A DNA stretch of 6,656 nt from Paracoccaceae bacterium. Lineage in GTDB: Bacteria > Pseudomonadota > Alphaproteobacteria > Rhodobacterales > Rhodobacteraceae. The stretch covers positions 1-6,656 of the forward strand of contig JAAUPC010000202.1 of assembly GCA_012036325.1 (NCBI GenBank), in the 5' to 3' direction. The notes under the pieces are model-generated. The model saw only the letters and a list, made by a program, of their open reading frames with translations. It was not told where the DNA came from and searched no databases. A program made the translations under genes and the position numbers. How positions within the stretch are numbered: the stretch's first letter is position 1; every line of letters begins with the position of its first letter. Shown piece after piece: positions 1-5,704 of this stretch.

Positions 1-451
1 GGGCGGCAGCGCATCGGTGAAGCGTTCCATCACGGGGCAGGGCGCCAGGCCGCCTGCCCGCCGCTGCCAAAGACCACCCAATTGACCGCCACCGCGCTGA
101 CGCTGTCGTCAAACCGCTGCAGAAAGCCGCCCAGGGTGGCGTCCTCACGCAAAAGCAGAAATTCATCCGCATCAAAAAAACGCCAGCCAATCCGCCCGCG
201 CCCGCTTGCGCGCATCGGCATAGGCCAGGCGCTGCGGCCGTTCGCCCACCGTATGCGGCCAGGGGATCAGCGTCGATCTCACCCGCCTCGGCCAAGGCGG
301 CCAGCAGCGCCTCGGTCCCATCATCGCTGGCGTTGTCGTAGATGAGGAATTCATCCACCCCCAGCGCCTTGTAATGCGCCAGCCATTCGACCACCCCGCG
401 GATCTCATTCCGCAGGATGGCGCAAAGGGCGGTGGTCGGTGGGGCGGTCAT
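1..451 (-). pseudogene. Family 2 glycosyltransferase, N-terminal part, frameshifted and cut by the window edge
   Basis: The minus strand starts at ATG 451-449 and reads MTAPPTTALCAILRNE, then a GVVEWLAHYKALGVDEF stretch, LIYDNASDDGT (nucleotide-sugar loop) and, after frame corrections, WLAFFDADEFLLL, a DxD-type metal/sugar-binding motif. This is the layout of GT2-like family proteins (Glyco_tranf_2_4 type), which move a sugar to an acceptor; the substrate cannot be told. Three single-base indels are needed to keep the frame: an extra base near 271-273 (between GEID and LIPWPHT), one extra T in the 7-base run at 174-180, and a missing G near 32-33 (PAP|VMERF). About 140 residues are present and the rest lies left of the window. 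The start is 27 bp after the hydrolase stop, on the same strand, with no clear Shine-Dalgarno, so co-transcription is likely. Two shifts being in or beside short homopolymers favours sequencing error, but true decay is possible. Confidence 0.7.
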
Positions 452-478
452 GCAGCCGTGCTAGACCGCCCTGACGGT

Positions 479-1366
479 TCAGGCAAGGTTCGCGGTGAAG
501 AAGGCGATGGTCCGCCCCCAGGCCAATTCCGCCGCCGCCGCGTCATAGCGGGGGGTGGTGTCGTTGTGGAACCCATGGTTCACGCCGGGGTAGACATGCG
601 CCTCATAGCGCACGCCCGCCGCCTGCAGCGCCGCCTCATAGGCGGACCAGCCTTCATTGATCCGCTCATCCAACTCGGCATAGTGGATCAGAAGCGGCGC
701 CTTGATCTTCGCCACATCTGCTGTCGCCGGGGCGCGGCCATAGAACGGCACCGCACCCGCCAGTTCCGGATAGGCCACCGCACAGGCATTCGCCACGCCG
801 CCGCCATAGCAGAACCCGGTCACGCCCACCCGGCCGGTCGACCCTTCATGCGCCAGTAGAAACTCCACCCCCGCGAAGAAATCGTTCATCAGCTTTTCGG
901 GGTCCACCTGCGACTGCAACTCACGCCCCGCATCGTCATTCCCCGGATAGCCGCCCAAGCTCGTCAGCCCATCCGGGGCCAGCGCCAGGAACCCGGCCTT
1001 GGCCACCCGCCGCGCCACATCCTCGATGTAGGGGTTCAGCCCGCGGTTCTCATGCACGACCAACACCGCAGGCAGCTTGCCCGCCGCCCCCGCTGGCCGC
1101 ACCATATAGCCGTTCACCGTCCCATGCCCATTGGGCGAGGGGTAGGTCACCCGCTCCGCCACGATCCCCGCATCATCCACCGCCACTTGCTGTGCCAGCG
1201 CATAGTTCGGCGCCAGCATCTGCAGCAGCATCACCGCCGTGACACCCCCCACGGCCCATTTCCCCGCGCGGTCCAGAAACTCCCGCTTCGAGATCTTGCC
1301 GTGGGCGTAATAGTCATACAGCGCCAGCAGTTCCTGATCGAAATCCTTCGCGGTCATCCGGGTCAT
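479..1366 (-). CDS. Exported dienelactone hydrolase family protein
   Basis: A 295-residue alpha/beta hydrolase of the dienelactone hydrolase family (carboxymethylenebutenolidase-like, YghX type), which hydrolyses esters or lactones; the true substrate is unknown. The nucleophile elbow is GFCYGGG with Cys186, Asp233 sits in ELDERIN, and His264 in NHGFHN, giving the Cys-Asp-His triad; HENRG at 105-109 matches the active-site Glu region. Residues 26-31 (SKREFL) followed by a hydrophobic stretch at about 38-53 and ALAQ at 56-59 form a Tat-like signal in which the first Arg is Lys, so export and cleavage after Ala58 are inferred. The start at 1366 is chosen because AGGAGAG lies 8 nt upstream and the N-terminus matches the family; a longer in-frame extension to 1690 would run through the nrdR promoter. 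The glycosyltransferase follows 27 bp downstream and nrdR is divergent upstream. The family is secure; the role is not. Confidence 0.9.
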   Translation of the reverse strand: MTRMTAKDFDQELLALYDYYAHGKISKREFLDRAGKWAVGGVTAVMLLQMLAPNYALAQQVAVDDAGIVAERVTYPSPNGHGTVNGYMVRPAGAAGKLPAVLVVHENRGLNPYIEDVARRVAKAGFLALAPDGLTSLGGYPGNDDAGRELQSQVDPEKLMNDFFAGVEFLLAHEGSTGRVGVTGFCYGGGVANACAVAYPELAGAVPFYGRAPATADVAKIKAPLLIHYAELDERINEGWSAYEAALQAAGVRYEAHVYPGVNHGFHNDTTPRYDAAAAELAWGRTIAFFTANLA

Positions 1367-1488
1367 TGCGGTCTCTCCTGCTTGAAAAGGGCAGGGTAAC
1401 CCGAACCCACGCCCCCGCCGCCACACGATGGCGTGAGTCCGCGCCGCCACAGTTGCCGCCCCCAGATGCGGGGCCTTGCACTTCGCGC

Positions 1489-1518
1489 TTCCCGAAATGC
1501 GCGCGCACCCCCTATAGT
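1489..1518 (+). promoter_or_regulatory. Candidate nrdR-ribD promoter
   Basis: TATAGT at 1513-1518 differs from the -10 consensus at one base. A weak -35 (TTCCCG, 1489-1494) lies 18 bp upstream. Transcription would begin near 1525 and give a leader of about 65 nt before the nrdR start, containing TGTGGT (1520-1525) and ACCACA (1564-1569) that could pair. The -10 is reasonable by eye; the -35 is poor, so this is a candidate only. No promoter is clear for the divergent hydrolase gene in the rest of the 224-bp gap. Confidence 0.4.
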
Positions 1519-1590
1519 CTGTGGTGGGACCCCGGGAAAACACCAGGGCCCGCTGAGGCAGGAACCACACCAACAGCAAGGAGGGGGCCG

Positions 1591-2058
1591 ATGCGCTGCC
1601 CATTCTGCGGCAACATCGACACGCAAGTGAAGGATTCGCGTCCCGCGGAGGATCACGTCTCGATCCGCCGCCGCCGCTTTTGCCCCGCATGCGGCGGCCG
1701 CTTCACCACCTATGAACGCGTGCAACTGCGTGACCTTGTGGTCATCAAATCCAGCGGCAAGCGGGAAGATTTCGACCGCTCCAAACTGGAACGTTCGATC
1801 CGGATCGCGATGCAGAAGCGCCCGATTGACCCCGAACGCATCGACCAGATGATTTCCGGCATCGTGCGGCGGCTGGAGTCCTTGGGCGATACCGACATCT
1901 CCTCGAAGATCATCGGTGAGATCGTGATGGAGTCTTTGGCCCGGATCGACACCGTCGCCTATGTGCGCTTTGCCAGCGTTTACAAGAACTTCCAGACGGC
2001 GGATGATTTTGACGGCTTCGTCAGCGAGCTTCGGCCCGGAGCCGCCGGGGAAGAGTGA
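1591..2058 (+). CDS. nrdR: Transcriptional repressor NrdR
   Basis: A 155-residue NrdR, the usual length. It is a zinc- and nucleotide-binding repressor that binds NrdR boxes upstream of ribonucleotide reductase genes and tunes them to the ATP/dATP balance. The zinc ribbon uses Cys3, Cys6, Cys31 and Cys34 (MRCPFCG, FCPACGGRF), with the DSRP stretch at 15-18 and the basic run IRRRRF at 25-30 typical of the family. The ATP-cone domain spans about 46-136, starting with VQLRDLVVIKSSGKRE and containing AYVRFASVYKNF at 123-134. The start is fixed by the conserved MRCPFC and by AAGGAGG at 1578-1584. Its last codons overlap the ribD start in GTGA, so translational coupling is expected. The nrdR-ribD pairing is common in alphaproteobacteria. 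No NrdR box was recognised in the window. Confidence 0.97.
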   Translation: MRCPFCGNIDTQVKDSRPAEDHVSIRRRRFCPACGGRFTTYERVQLRDLVVIKSSGKREDFDRSKLERSIRIAMQKRPIDPERIDQMISGIVRRLESLGDTDISSKIIGEIVMESLARIDTVAYVRFASVYKNFQTADDFDGFVSELRPGAAGEE

Positions 2059-3158
2059 CCCCCCGGCCTGAAGATACCGACCACATGGCCCACGCCCTGC
2101 GCCTTGCCGCGCGGGGCCTGGGCAATGTCTGGCCCAACCCCGCCGTGGGCTGCGTTATCGTCAGGGACGGGGTGATGGTCGGTCGCGGCTGGACTCAACC
2201 GGGCGGCCGCCCCCATGCTGAGGTCCGCGCGCTTCTGCAGGCGGGTCCCCGCGCCGAAGGCGCGACCGTCTATGTCACCCTGGAACCCTGCGCCCACCAC
2301 GGCCAGACCCCGCCCTGCGCCGAAGCCCTGATCGCGGCCAAAGTCGCAAGGGTCGTCACCTCCCTCACCGACCCCGACCCGCGCGTCTCCGGCAAGGGCC
2401 ACGCGATGCTCCGCGCCGCAGGCATCACCGTGACCGAAGGTGTCCTGACCGCGCAGGCAACCCACCTCAACGCCGGTTTCCTGAAACGCGTGACCCAAGG
2501 CCTGCCCTTCGTCACCCTGAAACTGGCCGCGAGCCTCGACGGCCGCACCGCCACCGCGACAGGCGAATCCCGCTGGATCACCGGCCCCGAAGCCCGCCGC
2601 AAGGTCCACGCCCTGCGCCTCGCCCACGACGCCGTCATGGTCGGCTCCGGCACCGCGCTGGCCGACGACCCCGACCTGACGGTCCGCGACATGGGTGCGG
2701 TAAGGCAACCCGTCCGCATCGTCCTCGACCGCCTCCTGAAACACTCCCCCGTAAGCCGCCTGGGCCGCACCGCGAAGGACCACCCTGTCTGGCTCCTCTA
2801 CGGTTCCGCAGCGCCGGAAGCCGCGCGAAGCGCATGGGAGGCGACCGGAGCCGCCTTGATCGAGACCTCTGAGAAGAACGGCCACCTCGACTTGAAAGCC
2901 GCCCTCCAAACGCTGGCTCAAAAAGGCCTTACCCGCATCCTCAGCGAAGGCGGCAGCACGATTGCGGCGGCACTGGTCAAGGCGGGGTTGGTCGATGAAT
3001 TGGCAATGTTTTTAGGTGGGGTCTTGATTGGGGCCGAAGGGCATCCAGCCCTCGGTACCCTCGATCTTTTCGAACTGTCAGCAGCCCCGCGCCCAAACCT
3101 CCGCGAGGTTGAGCGGCTTGGCAAAGATACCCTTTCCAGATGGCACTTCGGCAATTAG
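2055..3158 (+). CDS. ribD: Bifunctional riboflavin biosynthesis protein RibD
   Basis: A complete 367-residue bifunctional enzyme of riboflavin synthesis that deaminates the pyrimidinone made from GTP and then reduces its ribosyl side chain with NADPH. The N-terminal zinc deaminase (about 1-145) shows PHAEV (His54, Glu56) and PCAHHGQTPPCAE (Cys79, Cys88), plus DPDPRVSGKG at 106-115. The C-terminal reductase (about 150-367) starts VTLKLAASLDGRTAT and includes SRWITGPEAR, SGTALADDPDLTVR and the late ILSEGGSTIAAAL. The GTG start at 2055 overlaps the nrdR stop by 4 bp; an internal ATG at 2085 would remove residues 1-10, and GTG is preferred because of the overlap and family length. The last 170 bp are somewhat less GC-rich than the rest, but the protein stays family-like to the end. 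Riboflavin synthase usually follows in related genomes and does not here. Confidence 0.95.
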   Translation: MTPRPEDTDHMAHALRLAARGLGNVWPNPAVGCVIVRDGVMVGRGWTQPGGRPHAEVRALLQAGPRAEGATVYVTLEPCAHHGQTPPCAEALIAAKVARVVTSLTDPDPRVSGKGHAMLRAAGITVTEGVLTAQATHLNAGFLKRVTQGLPFVTLKLAASLDGRTATATGESRWITGPEARRKVHALRLAHDAVMVGSGTALADDPDLTVRDMGAVRQPVRIVLDRLLKHSPVSRLGRTAKDHPVWLLYGSAAPEAARSAWEATGAALIETSEKNGHLDLKAALQTLAQKGLTRILSEGGSTIAAALVKAGLVDELAMFLGGVLIGAEGHPALGTLDLFELSAAPRPNLREVERLGKDTLSRWHFGN

Positions 3159-3187
3159 GACCGTGCCAATTCAGCATGCCAAATGTC

Positions 3188-3379
3188 CTATCGTTCAATT
3201 CTGGTCCTGATCCATTGCCACAGCAAATCACCGAAGAAAATCACACTCAAAATAAAGACTGTATTGAGAAAATCCCCAATCTCCCTGAATGGGTGATATT
3301 CAGCATCCAAGAACGCCATTCCAAACAAGATCACAGCCGCTGTGATCCGACCTTTCAGACTTTTCCAATATCCCCGCAT
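3188..3379 (-). CDS. Small hypothetical membrane protein
   Basis: A 63-residue ORF that I do not recognise. Two hydrophobic stretches, about residues 12-24 (ITAAVILFGMAFL) and 38-53 (FLNTVFILSVIFFGDL), suggest two membrane-spanning segments, with charged ends (MRGYWKSLKGR and WIRTRIER). The start at 3379 is chosen over 3403 because AAGGTGG (3388-3394 on the minus strand) lies 8 nt upstream of it, while the earlier ATG has no ribosome site. A 60-base stretch inside it (3241-3300) is only about 37% G+C, far below the flanking genes, which suggests acquired DNA or an orphan gene. It is convergent with ribD, 29 bp from its stop. It could be a chance ORF; the ribosome site and hydrophobic pattern argue for a real one. 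Confidence 0.45.
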   Translation of the reverse strand: MRGYWKSLKGRITAAVILFGMAFLDAEYHPFREIGDFLNTVFILSVIFFGDLLWQWIRTRIER

Positions 3380-3461
3380 CGCTGGTCCCACCTTGATGGA
3401 CATTCCGCGGCACTCGGGTGCGCTCCGCCCCTTGTCTTTGGCTCAACGCCAGCTGTCACGC

Positions 3462-3509
3462 GCCTCCCCTCCCCCGCGGGGTAGGGGGTAGGGGGCGCCC
3501 GCCCGGCCC
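3462..3509. repeat. G/C-asymmetric intergenic element with short palindrome
   Basis: On the plus strand CTCCCCTCCCCC is followed by the perfect palindrome CCCCGCGGGG (3472-3481) and then three G runs separated by TA (GGGG-TA-GGGGG-TA-GGGGG), ending in a C-rich stretch. The halves can fold on each other into a GC-rich hairpin. It lies between the small membrane ORF and the VOC gene. It resembles the low-complexity GC elements scattered between genes in high-GC bacteria; no function can be assigned. Confidence 0.35.
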
Positions 3510-3513
3510 CGGC

Positions 3514-3532
3514 AAAAGCCGACAAACGTCGG
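3514..3532 (-). terminator. Weak intrinsic terminator-like hairpin after the VOC gene
   Basis: Read on the minus strand, CCGAC-GTTT-GTCGG is followed after one base by TTTT: a perfect 5-bp stem, a 4-nt loop and a short T run, 58 bp past the VOC gene stop. The position and order fit termination of that transcript. The stem and T run are short, so efficiency is doubtful. Confidence 0.4.
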
Positions 3533-3538
3533 TACAGA

Positions 3539-3571
3539 TGCCAGACGCCTGCCAGACGGATGCCAGACGCT
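3539..3571. repeat. Three tandem copies of an 11-bp repeat
   Basis: TGCCAGACGCC (3539-3549), TGCCAGACGGA (3550-3560) and TGCCAGACGCT (3561-3571) follow each other without gap. The first nine bases (TGCCAGACG) are identical in all three and only the last two vary. The period is close to one helical turn, so the cores would face one side of the DNA. The array directly abuts the CtrA-like box and lies 19 bp beyond the VOC stop. It could be a protein-binding array or simple replication slippage. Confidence 0.7.
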
Positions 3572-3586
3572 TAACCCAGCGTTAAC
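3571..3586. promoter_or_regulatory. CtrA-like binding site
   Basis: TTAACCCAGCGTTAAC matches the full alphaproteobacterial CtrA consensus TTAA-N7-TTAAC at every fixed position; the outer TTAAC/GTTAA also form an inverted repeat. CtrA is the cell-cycle, motility and gene-transfer-agent regulator of this class. The site lies 4 bp beyond the VOC stop and about 190 bp upstream of the small minus-strand membrane ORF, the only gene it could plausibly control as an upstream site. A single match outside a clear promoter may be chance. Confidence 0.4.
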
Positions 3587-3589
3587 CCC

Positions 3590-4017
3590 TTACCAATGCC
3601 CGGTCGAAGCCATGCTCACCCAAGGCTCCGCCGGGGTCTTCGCGCCGCCCTTTTGCAACAGTTCCACGCTCACATTGTCGGGCGAGCGAACGAAGGCCAT
3701 CCGCCATCGCGCGGCGGGCGGTTGATCAGCACCCCGTTCGCCTGCAGATGCGCGCAGATGGCATAGATGTCGTCCACCTCGTACGCCAGGTGGCCAAAAT
3801 GCCGCGCGTCCGAGGGCAGCCCCGGGTCGCCGTCCCAGTTGTAGGTCAGCTCCACCGGGCAGTCCTCTTGCCCCGGGGGCGCGAGGAAGACCAGCGTGAA
3901 CCGCCCGCCCTCATTGTCATAGCGCCGGGTCTCCTTCAGACCCAAAAGCTTGTAAAAGGCGATGGATTTCTCCAGGTCCAGCACCCGGACCATCGTATGC
4001 AGATAGCGGATCGTCAT
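3590..4017 (-). pseudogene. Glyoxalase I-like VOC protein with one frameshift
   Basis: A VOC-fold protein close to lactoylglutathione lyase (GloA), the metal enzyme that turns the methylglyoxal-glutathione adduct into lactoylglutathione. It begins MTIRYLHTMVRVLDLEKSI; the metal ligands match E. coli GloA order: His7, Glu56 (PVELTYNW), His76 (HFGHLAYE), and Glu119 after frame correction. At about 3701-3705 one base is missing (GGCGGATGG where GGCCGGATGG is expected); without it the product ends early, near 3670, as the off-frame PSFARPTM. With the base restored the frame continues RMAFVRSPDNVSVELLQKGG to a stop at 3590-3592, giving 142 residues, the normal length. The start at 4017 has TGAGGAGAG upstream; an extension to 4092 would cross the promoter. 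It is divergent from thyX. Sequencing error is more likely than real loss because everything downstream is preserved. Confidence 0.8.
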
Positions 4018-4041
4018 CTTTCTCTCCTCAATGCAGCGTTC

Positions 4042-4074
4042 ATCTTGCGGTATCACCCGGGTAGCCCGCAAGAT
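4042..4074. promoter_or_regulatory. 33-bp dyad in the VOC/thyX divergent promoter region
   Basis: ATCTTGCGG (4042-4050) and CCGCAAGAT (4066-4074) are perfect 9-bp inverted arms around an inner palindrome ACCCGGGT (4055-4062). Because of the symmetry, each strand carries TTGCGG and then, 18 bp later, CAAGAT, which resembles a weak -35/-10 pair facing outwards toward each gene. It could be an operator serving both genes, a symmetric two-way promoter, or an RNA hairpin. It sits 25 bp from the VOC start and 36 bp from thyX. Confidence 0.5.
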
Positions 4075-4079
4075 ATAGT
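4074..4079 (+). promoter_or_regulatory. Candidate thyX -10 element
   Basis: TATAGT is one mismatch from the -10 consensus and touches the right end of the dyad. Transcription would start near 4086, about 24 nt before the thyX ATG. No good -35 is seen at the right spacing (TATCAC at 4051-4056), so an activator or the dyad may matter. The same eight bases TATAGTCT occur at the nrdR candidate promoter. Confidence 0.4.
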
Positions 4080-4109
4080 CTTGCCGACTCACACGCGAAA
4101 GGCCTGCCG

Positions 4110-5030
4110 ATGCCCCTGACCCCCGACCAGCTGTCCGAGATCGAGGCCCAGCGGGCCACCCCCCGCCAAACCCTCCGCGCCGTCAGCGAAGGGATGGAGG
4201 CCCATCTTTACCGCGCCCACCCCGTCCTTGACCACGGCTTCATCCGCGTCATCGACTACATGGGCGACGATGCGGCCATCGTCCAGGCCGCCCGCGTGTC
4301 ATATGGGGCGGGCACCAAGCACGTTCAGAACGATGAAGGCCTGATCCGCTACCTCATGCGTCACTGGCACTCCACCCCGTTCGAGATGTGCGAGATCAAG
4401 CTGCATGTGAAGCTGCCGGTCTTCGTCGCCCGCCAGTGGATCCGCCACCGTACCGCCAACGTCAACGAATACTCCGCCCGCTACTCGATCCTGGACCGAG
4501 AGTTCTATATCCCGGCCCCCGACCAGCTTGCGGCACAATCTGTGGTGAACAACCAGGGTCGCGGAGAGGTCCTGCAAGGCGAAGAGGCCGCCCGCGTGCT
4601 GGAGCTTCTGAAATCCGACGCCAACCGCGCCTATGACCATTACGAGGCGATGCTGAGCCAGGCCCAACCTGACGGAACACCTCAGCAGGGTCTTGCGAGG
4701 GAACTCGCCCGCATGAACCTCCCCGCCAACATCTACACGCAATGGTACTGGAAGGTCGACCTGCACAACCTCTTCCACTTCCTGCGCCTCCGCGCCGACC
4801 CTCACGCCCAATACGAAATCCGCGTCTACGCCGAGGCCATCGCGGCCTGTGTGAAGGACTGGGTGCCCCTGGCCTACGCGGCGTTCGAGGACTACCGGAT
4901 GGGCGGCGTGACGCTGTCGGCGAAGGCGATTGCAGTCCTGAAGCGGCGGCTGGCCGGGGAGACGGTGACGCAGGAGGCGTCCGGCATGAGCAAGGGCGAG
5001 TGGCGGGAGTTTGTGGAGGTTTGGGGGTGA
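4110..5030 (+). CDS. thyX: FAD-dependent thymidylate synthase ThyX
   Basis: A complete 306-residue flavin-dependent thymidylate synthase, which methylates dUMP to dTMP using methylenetetrahydrofolate, FAD and NADPH; it acts as a cytosolic tetramer. The diagnostic RHRx7S motif is at 112-122 (RHRTANVNEYS, then ARYS), preceded by HSTPFE at 87-92 and VARQW at 106-110. The C-terminal substrate region shows ARELARMNLP (197-205 region), WKVDLHNLFHFLRLR (214-228) and AQYEIRVYA (233-241). The start is ATG 4110 with GAAAGG 7 nt upstream. The N-terminal 35 residues or so precede the core, as in alphaproteobacterial forms. It is divergent from the VOC gene and shares its promoter region. No thyA is visible in the window, so whether this is the only thymidylate synthase is unknown. 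Confidence 0.96.
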   Translation: MPLTPDQLSEIEAQRATPRQTLRAVSEGMEAHLYRAHPVLDHGFIRVIDYMGDDAAIVQAARVSYGAGTKHVQNDEGLIRYLMRHWHSTPFEMCEIKLHVKLPVFVARQWIRHRTANVNEYSARYSILDREFYIPAPDQLAAQSVVNNQGRGEVLQGEEAARVLELLKSDANRAYDHYEAMLSQAQPDGTPQQGLARELARMNLPANIYTQWYWKVDLHNLFHFLRLRADPHAQYEIRVYAEAIAACVKDWVPLAYAAFEDYRMGGVTLSAKAIAVLKRRLAGETVTQEASGMSKGEWREFVEVWG

Positions 5031-5086
5031 AATTACCCACTAGTCAGAACTTAAATGAATGCCGTCTGTTTAAGGAGTAGTCGAGG

Positions 5087-5548
5087 ATGGGAAAACCACC
5101 AAGCACTAAGACCGATCAGATTCCAAGGAATTTCTCCGTTCTCTGCGGTACATACTCTGAGTTGACCACTCGAAGCAATAAAGCCTGGTTAGCCACAGGA
5201 TTGCTTTCTCTTGTTGCAGTGACTTCGACTTTAAGTGGAAATCCAGAATTGAACAGTCTTCCTAGCTGGGCAAAATTCCTTGCTGCCGACATGTTCTTTC
5301 CATTGCTATGTTTTACAATATCGCTCACAAACTTTCACTTTCTTGTGCTAATCTCCCAGTGCTTTCAGATGCAAATGATATTCATGAGGTATCTAGATGA
5401 TGTATCTGCTTCTTCAATTAGAATCTCAAAGTCAATCAGCCTTAAGGACCTCGCGCATCATATGAACAAGTCAGGATATAACAGGTTCGTTCCCGCAATT
5501 ATGGAGATCCCGGCAGGTCCTCGGGGAAAGGCACCTTGGGCATGGTGA
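5087..5548 (+). CDS. Hypothetical two-helix membrane protein, 3' end replaced by foreign sequence
   Basis: I do not recognise this protein. The ORF begins MGKPPSTKTDQIPRNF with AAGGAG at 5072-5077, 9 nt upstream. Two hydrophobic stretches, about residues 33-51 (AWLATGLLSLVAVTS) and 69-91 (MFFPLLCFTISL and FHFLVLI), predict membrane helices; a polar region follows. Two hand-counted 60-base stretches give about 47% and 40% G+C against well over 60% in thyX, so it looks horizontally acquired or an orphan. The native sequence seems to end near base 5500 (around residue 138, after YNRFVP): the remaining codons, reading AGPRGKAPWAW, are the antisense of an acyl-CoA thioesterase fragment. The true C-terminus is therefore missing. 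TTAAAT at 5051-5056 could be its -10 element. It lies 56 bp after thyX and could also be read through from it. Confidence 0.6.
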   Translation: MGKPPSTKTDQIPRNFSVLCGTYSELTTRSNKAWLATGLLSLVAVTSTLSGNPELNSLPSWAKFLAADMFFPLLCFTISLTNFHFLVLISQCFQMQMIFMRYLDDVSASSIRISKSISLKDLAHHMNKSGYNRFVPAIMEIPAGPRGKAPWAW

Positions 5549-5648
5549 TCTGGTGGTCGTAGCCCGGCTCGCCGATGTGGAACGAGACGCTCATGGCGAA
5601 CATGGTCCGCCCGTGCTGGATGGCCTTGCGCATGAACGTGTGCGCCTC
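5512..5648 (-). pseudogene. Internal fragment of an acyl-CoA thioesterase (TesB-like)
   Basis: The minus strand reads EAHTFMRKAIQHGRTMFAMS, then VSFHIGEPGYDHQITMP and KVPFPEDLP. The order R-x-IQHG-x-x-x-F-x-M-x-x-SF, then EPGYDHQ, then MP-x-VP-x-PE is that of TesB/acyl-CoA thioesterase II proteins, which hydrolyse fatty acyl-CoA. Only about 45 residues of a protein of nearly 300 are present, with no start or stop of its own. It joins low-GC sequence on the left near 5500-5512 and an unrelated piece on the right. It is best seen as one block of a chimeric join. Confidence 0.55.
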
Positions 5649-5704
5649 TACGAGGCCCCCACGTAGACCACGTCCTTCGTGAAGGCCACCGTGCCGCGCA
5701 CGTC
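5649..5704 (-). other. Short unassigned coding-like piece
   Basis: The minus strand reads DVRGTVAFTKDVVYVGAS and then a TAG at 5648-5650, exactly where the thioesterase frame begins. The VVYVGA pattern recalls one blade of a PQQ-type beta-propeller, but about 18 residues are too few to assign. It is flanked by unrelated fragments on both sides. Confidence 0.25.

Noticed and set aside
468..484. Hairpin at the hydrolase stop (GCCTGA / TCAGGGC on the minus strand)
   Set aside because: Bulged, short stem and no T run; too weak to call a terminator between two closely spaced genes.
1367..1690. N-terminal extension of the hydrolase to 1690
   Set aside because: It would overlap nrdR and its promoter, and the added residues have no family character, while the 1366 start has a good ribosome site.
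1980..2921. 313-codon minus-strand ORF opposite nrdR-ribD
   Set aside because: Gly/Val-rich antisense shadow of well-supported RibD coding sequence in high-GC DNA; no ribosome site or recognisable motif.
3472..3495. Possible G-quadruplex
   Set aside because: Only three G tracts of four or more occur close together; a fourth is lacking, and a simple GC hairpin explains the sequence.
4018..4092. N-terminal extension of the VOC protein to 4092
   Set aside because: The start at 4017 has a strong ribosome site and matches GloA; the extension translates the promoter dyad.
4462..5040. 192-codon minus-strand ORF opposite thyX
   Set aside because: Pro/Arg/Ser-rich antisense shadow of ThyX with no recognisable motif.
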